Of a DNA stretch of 64,000 nucleotides, positions 60,040 through 64,000 are shown piece after piece. Below the pieces are notes generated by a model that saw nothing but the letters and a program-made list of their open reading frames with translations, did not search any database and was not told the DNA's origin. Each line of letters starts with the position of its first letter. Positions within the stretch are counted from its first letter, which is position 1. This stretch comes from Roseitalea porphyridii. Its GTDB lineage: Bacteria > Pseudomonadota > Alphaproteobacteria > Rhizobiales > Rhizobiaceae. The position numbers were made by a program, and so were the translations under genes. The stretch lies in contig NZ_CP036532.1 of assembly GCF_004331955.1 (NCBI RefSeq), positions 1,922,001-1,986,000 of the forward strand. Reading direction: 5' to 3'.

Positions 60040-61284
60040 TCAGGCGAAAAAGGCCCGCGCCTTCTCGAGCGCCTCGACGAGCGCGTCGACCTCGGCGCGC
60101 GTATTGTACATGCCGAACGAGGCACGGCACGTCGAGGTTGCGCCGAAACGCTTGAGCAGAGGCTGGGCGCAATGGGTGCCGGCGCGCACGGCGACGCCCG
60201 AGCGGTCGATCACCATCGAGATGTCGTGCGCGTGCAGCCCCTCGATCTCGAAGGCGATGATCGCCGCCTTGTCGGGCGCGTTGCCGATGATGCGCAGCGC
60301 ATTGATGCCGTGCAGGCGTTCGTGCGCGTAGGCGCGCAGATCCGCTTCATGGGCGGCGATCGCCTCGCGGCCGATCCGATCCATGTAGTCGAGCGCGACG
60401 CCAAGGCCGATCGCCTGCGCGATGGGAGGCGTGCCCGCCTCGAACCTGTGCGGCGGATCGGCATAGGTCACATCATCCTCGGTGACGTCGAGGATCATCT
60501 CGCCGCCGCCCTGGAACGGCCGCATCCCGGCCAGCCGGTCCTTCTTCCCGTAGAGCACGCCGATCCCCGACGGGCCGTAGGTCTTGTGGCCGGTGAACAC
60601 GTACCAGTCGCAACCGAGTTCCTGAACATCGACGGGCAGGTGCACCGCGCCCTGGCTGCCGTCGACCAGAACCGGAATGCCGTGGCGGTGCGCGATCTCG
60701 CACACCTGCCTGATCGGCACGACCGTGCCGAGCACGTTCGAGACATGGGTAATCGCGACCAGTTTGGTGCGCTCGGTCAGCCGCGACTCGAATTCGGCGA
60801 TATCGAACTGTCCCTCGTCATCGACCGGCACCCAGACGAGCTTGGCGCCATGGCGCTCGCGCAGGAAATGCCAGGGCACGATGTTGGCGTGGTGCTCCAT
60901 GATGGTGAGGACGATCTCGTCGCCCTCGCCGATCGCGTCCGCTCCGTAACCATGGCTGACGGTGTTGATCGCCTCGGTCGCCGATTTGGTAAAGACGATC
61001 TCGTCGACCGACGCGGCGTTCAGGAAACGCCGCACCTTCTCGCGCGCGCCCTCATAGGCGGCGGTTGCGGCGTCCGAGAGGTAATGAAGGCCGCGATGGA
61101 CGTTGGCGTACTCGTTTTCGTAGGTGCGCGAGACCGCATCGATGACCGCGCGCGGCTTCTGCGCAGAGGCGCCATTGTCGAGATAGACCAGCGGCTTGCC
61201 ATGAACTTGCCGGGACAGAATCGGAAAGTCCGCGCGGATGGCCTCGACATCGTAGCCGGTGTTGGAAACGGGATCAGCACTCAT
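60040..61284 (-). CDS. sufS: Cysteine desulfurase
   Basis: PLP enzyme (414 aa) that supplies sulfur for Fe-S clusters. The PLP Lys is in FTGHKTYGPSG and the catalytic Cys in AGTHCAQPLL. Start ATG 61284 is at the usual place for YDVEAIRADFPIL. Repeats C and D separate it from sufD. Confidence 0.94.
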   Translation of the reverse strand: MSADPVSNTGYDVEAIRADFPILSRQVHGKPLVYLDNGASAQKPRAVIDAVSRTYENEYANVHRGLHYLSDAATAAYEGAREKVRRFLNAASVDEIVFTKSATEAINTVSHGYGADAIGEGDEIVLTIMEHHANIVPWHFLRERHGAKLVWVPVDDEGQFDIAEFESRLTERTKLVAITHVSNVLGTVVPIRQVCEIAHRHGIPVLVDGSQGAVHLPVDVQELGCDWYVFTGHKTYGPSGIGVLYGKKDRLAGMRPFQGGGEMILDVTEDDVTYADPPHRFEAGTPPIAQAIGLGVALDYMDRIGREAIAAHEADLRAYAHERLHGINALRIIGNAPDKAAIIAFEIEGLHAHDISMVIDRSGVAVRAGTHCAQPLLKRFGATSTCRASFGMYNTRAEVDALVEALEKARAFFA

Positions 61285-61306
61285 ATCTGCTTGTCCTTGC
61301 GTGCCT

Positions 61307-61350
61307 GCCCCTTCTCCCCGCCTTCTCCCCGCAGGCGGGGAGAAGGGGTC
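61307..61350. repeat. Palindromic repeat copy C
   Basis: GCCCCTTCTCCCCGCCTTC followed by TCCCCGCAGGCGGGGAGAAGG; inverted repeat of the same family as copies A, B and D. Confidence 0.78.
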
Positions 61351-61420
61351 GCCAACTTGGGCGCCGAACTCTTTGTTCCTCGGCGCCAAGGCTCGCTCAG
61401 GAAATGCACAAGCGTTGAGG

Positions 61421-61463
61421 TCTCCTTCTCCCTGCTTGCGGGGAGAAGGTGAGGATGAGGGGC
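61421..61463. repeat. Palindromic repeat copy D
   Basis: TCTCCTTCTCCCTGCTTGCGGGGAGAAGG then GTGAGGATGAGGGGC; close to copy B. It lies 18 bases after the sufD stop. Confidence 0.78.
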
Positions 61464-61480
61464 AAAAGCAACACAGGTCA

Positions 61481-62764
61481 TCATCCGTGCACCTCGAGCC
61501 AGTCGCCGATGCGCGTCTCGAGCGCCTCGATCAGCGCTTCGTCCCCGAGTTCCTCGACGATCTCGTCGACGAAGGCTTCGATCAGGAGCCCGCGGGCGGT
61601 CTTTTCGGTAATGCCGCGCGCCATCAGGTAGAACAGATGGTCGTGGTCGATCTCGGCGACCGTCGCGCCATGGGCGCAGACGACATCGTCGGCGAAGATT
61701 TCCAGTTCCGGCTTGGTGGAAAAGCCGCCATGGTCGGACAGCAGCAGCGTGTTGCAGGCCATCTGCGCGTCGGTCTTCTGCGCCGGCTGGGCCACGCGGA
61801 TCTGGCCCTGGAACACGCCCTGCCCCTTGCCGGTGACCACATTGCGCACGGTTTCCGTCGAGACCGTGTTGGGCACCAGATGATCGAGTTCGAGCGTCAC
61901 GTCGCAATGGCTGGCATCGCCGATCAGGTTGATGGCGCGGAAGTTCAGTTCGCTTCCTTCGCCCTGCGAGACCGCGTGCACCTCCTGGCGTACCAGCTTG
62001 CCGCTGAAATTGGCGATGAAGACGGTCGCCCGCGCGTCCTTTTCCAGCGTCAGCTTGAGGCTCGAAAGATGGGTCGCGGCCGCGCCCTGCTCCTGCACGA
62101 TGATCCAGGTCACGTCGGCGCCTTCGCGCACGGTCAGCTCGGTCATGTTCGACGCCAGCACCGGTTCGCCCGTGCCCACGTGGCGGTCGATGACCGTCGC
62201 TTTCGCGCCGGCGCCCGCTGAAACGATGTTGCGCGTGTGCACCTGCCCGCCATTGTGGGCCGTCTGGATCTCGATCGGCCGGTCGACGCTCGCGCCGTCG
62301 GCGATCGTCAGCCGCAGCCCGTCCGAGACGAACGCGGTGTTGATCAGCGCAACAGCATCGTCCGGGTCCGGCTCGTCCAGCGCAATGCCGCCGACATCGG
62401 CGCGCAGGCCATCGGCCACCGCCTCGTGCTGGACACCGTCGATGTCGACGCGCTCGGCAAGTTCGCCATCGACGAAAACGAACCGATGCGCCCCTTCGAG
62501 CAGCGAAGGCACGGTCGCCGCGCTCCCCTCGGTCTGTGCGTCCGGCACCTCGGCGAGAAGCCGCCGAAGATCGGTGTAGTGCCAGGCCTCGATCCGGCGC
62601 GTCGGCAAGCGGTGCCGCTTGAGCGTCTGCATCGCGCGATCGCGCGCCATCACCGCATCGGCGTTGCCGGGCAGATGGCCGCTGCGCTCACCGAACAGCG
62701 CGACGAGCGCGCTTTCGGCCGTGGTCAGCGGCGTGTCGGGCTTGGGAACGGGTTTGGCGACCAT
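61481..62764 (-). CDS. sufD: Fe-S cluster assembly protein SufD
   Basis: Scaffold subunit (427 aa) with TRRIEAWHYTDLRRLL and the C-terminal beta-helix ending FSTKPELEIFADDVVCAHGATVAEID. It overlaps sufC by ATGA. Confidence 0.93.
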   Translation of the reverse strand: MVAKPVPKPDTPLTTAESALVALFGERSGHLPGNADAVMARDRAMQTLKRHRLPTRRIEAWHYTDLRRLLAEVPDAQTEGSAATVPSLLEGAHRFVFVDGELAERVDIDGVQHEAVADGLRADVGGIALDEPDPDDAVALINTAFVSDGLRLTIADGASVDRPIEIQTAHNGGQVHTRNIVSAGAGAKATVIDRHVGTGEPVLASNMTELTVREGADVTWIIVQEQGAAATHLSSLKLTLEKDARATVFIANFSGKLVRQEVHAVSQGEGSELNFRAINLIGDASHCDVTLELDHLVPNTVSTETVRNVVTGKGQGVFQGQIRVAQPAQKTDAQMACNTLLLSDHGGFSTKPELEIFADDVVCAHGATVAEIDHDHLFYLMARGITEKTARGLLIEAFVDEIVEELGDEALIEALETRIGDWLEVHG

Positions 62765-63519
62765 CAGGCGGCCTCCGCAACGATGTCGGCATAGCCCTTG
62801 GCTTCCAGTTCCTCGGCGAGCGTCTTGTCACCGGTGCGCACGATGCGGCCGCGCGAGAGCACGTGCACCGTGTCGGGGACGATGTAGTCGAGCAGGCGCT
62901 GATAGTGGGTGATGACCACCATGGCGCGCTCGGGCGAGCGCAGCGCATTGACGCCGTCGGCGACGATGCGCAGCGCGTCGATATCGAGGCCCGAATCGGT
63001 CTCGTCGAGCACGCACAGCTTCGGCTCGAGCAGCTTCATCTGCAGGATTTCCGAGCGCTTCTTCTCGCCGCCCGAAAAGCCGACATTGAGCGGGCGCTTG
63101 AGCATTTCCATCTCGATGTCGAGCGTGCCGGCGGCCTCGCGCACCTTCTTGATGAAGTCGGGCGTTGTCAGTTCCTCCTGCCCGCGCGCCTTGCGCTGCT
63201 CGTTCAGCGCCACCTTGAGGAACTGCATGGTGGCGACGCCCGGTATCTCCAGCGGATACTGGAAAGCAAGGAAGATGCCGCTGGCGGCGCGCTCGGCCGG
63301 GTCCATCTCGAGGATCGATTCCCCGTTGTAGAGGATTTCGCCCTCGGTGACCTCGTAGTCCTCGCGCCCGGCAAGGACGTAGGAGAGCGTCGACTTGCCC
63401 GAACCGTTCGGCCCCATGATGGCAGCGACCTCGCCCGCCTTCACGGTCAGGTTCAACCCCTTGATGATCTCGGTGCCGTCCTCGGCGATCCGTGCGTGCA
63501 GGTTCCTGATTTCAAGCAT
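62764..63519 (-). CDS. sufC: Fe-S cluster assembly ATPase SufC
   Basis: ABC-type ATPase (251 aa) with Walker A GPNGSGKST, the Q loop, FSGGEKKRSEILQM as signature and LCVLDETDSGLDIDAL as Walker B. It works with SufB and SufD; sufB is not in the window and may lie beyond the GIY-YIG gene. Confidence 0.95.
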   Translation of the reverse strand: MLEIRNLHARIAEDGTEIIKGLNLTVKAGEVAAIMGPNGSGKSTLSYVLAGREDYEVTEGEILYNGESILEMDPAERAASGIFLAFQYPLEIPGVATMQFLKVALNEQRKARGQEELTTPDFIKKVREAAGTLDIEMEMLKRPLNVGFSGGEKKRSEILQMKLLEPKLCVLDETDSGLDIDALRIVADGVNALRSPERAMVVITHYQRLLDYIVPDTVHVLSRGRIVRTGDKTLAEELEAKGYADIVAEAA

Positions 63520-63643
63520 CTTTCCCTCTATGCGTCATTGCGGGGCAAATCGCCCCCTTGTGCGTTTTCCGTGCCGCCGGTCTATCTCCAATACGGCACC
63601 GTTCTCATTCCATCTTCGTTTCGAGTTGGCGGCACTCTGCTCG

Positions 63644-64000
63644 TCATTCCGGGGCCGCGCAGCGGAACCCGGAATCCAGACCGCCTTCCCTCGCCTTCTC
63701 GCCGCGATCGCGGATCGCGTCCGATGGATTGTCTCGTGCGTAGCAACTCTCCAGCAAGTCCGACCAATCGGGGTTGAAGCCCTCGATCAGGTAGAGTTTC
63801 CATGCCCGCCGCCACTTCTTCAGTTCCTTCTCCCTGGCTATCGCCTCAACGATGTTGTCGTGCCGTTCGTACCAGACCAGTGTCGTGCAGCCGTACCGGC
63901 GCGAAAATCCCGGTGTCAGACCATCCCTGTGTTCCTGCGCACGTCCCTGAAGATCACTCGTCACGCCGGTATAGATGGTCCCGTTGCGCTTCGACGCCAT
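63644..64000 (-). CDS. GIY-YIG nuclease domain protein (5' end beyond window)
   Basis: A GIY-YIG catalytic domain (118 aa visible) with TIYTGVTSDLQGRAQEHR, SRRYGCTTLVWYE and KELKKWRRAWKLYLI. The GIY half of the motif lies at or beyond the window edge, so the visible Met is probably internal (usual start VYI-ASKRNGT). The last 20 residues (DSGFRCAAPE) and the stop codon are encoded by a palindromic repeat at 63646. Confidence 0.85.
   Translation of the reverse strand: MASKRNGTIYTGVTSDLQGRAQEHRDGLTPGFSRRYGCTTLVWYERHDNIVEAIAREKELKKWRRAWKLYLIEGFNPDWSDLLESCYARDNPSDAIRDRGEKAREGGLDSGFRCAAPE
63646..63675. repeat. Palindromic element at the end of the GIY-YIG gene
   Basis: ATTCCGG and CCGGAAT enclose CCGC-GCA-GCGG, the form of a widespread rhizobial repeat. 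It lies upstream of sufC and supplies the end of the GIY-YIG frame. Confidence 0.75.

Overview
The window looks like a chromosomal segment of an alphaproteobacterium, most likely a member of the Hyphomicrobiales (Rhizobiales). The support is high GC in the core part, a GTTC-N7-GTTC LexA box between divergent ssb and uvrA, a sufC-sufD-sufS-DUF59-sufA locus, short (258 aa) NAD kinase, the run ppiD-trpD-trpC-moaC-moeA, and rhizobial-type palindromic repeats. No rRNA, CRISPR array or replication origin was seen.

Positions 1-27000 are a surface-polysaccharide (O-antigen/capsule/exopolysaccharide) locus with lower and more variable GC than the rest. On the plus strand it begins inside a pseudaminic acid synthase gene and continues with a Wzx-type flippase, two methyltransferases, an unclassified GT-B-like protein, a Wzy/ligase-like membrane protein, and an N-acetyl sugar amidotransferase with its HisH/HisF ammonia-supply pair. 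Next come a bi-domain dehydrogenase, a heparinase II/III-like protein, a WbuB-like glycosyltransferase and a PglC-PglD-PglE-like trio that would start a glycan on a diacetamido-sugar. An AT-rich gap and a large membrane protein follow, then an oxidoreductase, GtrA and a methyltransferase. From 20795 to 25716 a minus-strand operon makes and uses a CDP-6-deoxyhexose: C-methyltransferase-type protein, GT2 transferase, CDP-glucose 4,6-dehydratase, glucose-1-phosphate cytidylyltransferase, methyltransferase. The locus ends with a decayed IS3-family element and a NusG/RfaH-like regulator.

Positions 27000-34700 hold a DUF808 membrane protein, a cold-shock gene with its terminator, a PAS-GGDEF-EAL protein, and an unusual 1.5-kb insertion. 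A PD-(D/E)XK-like nuclease gene sits between the intact 3' end of pyrG and a 96-bp second copy of that same 3' end. The two copies differ at only four bases, all in third codon positions. pyrG, secG and tpiA follow on the minus strand.

Positions 35700-49700 are housekeeping: ppiD-like, trpD, trpC, moaC and moeA in one plus-strand operon, a LysE exporter, gyrA, a MarC protein, a secreted hypothetical, ssb and uvrA. Positions 49700-64000 carry a VapBC-type toxin-antitoxin pair, DUF72 and VOC genes, a bacterioferritin/ferredoxin iron-storage pair, tRNA-Thr(TGU), nadK, a fasciclin protein, a DEAD-box helicase, TfoX and cytochrome c' genes, and the Fe-S assembly (suf) genes broken up by palindromic repeats. 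The window ends in a GIY-YIG nuclease gene.
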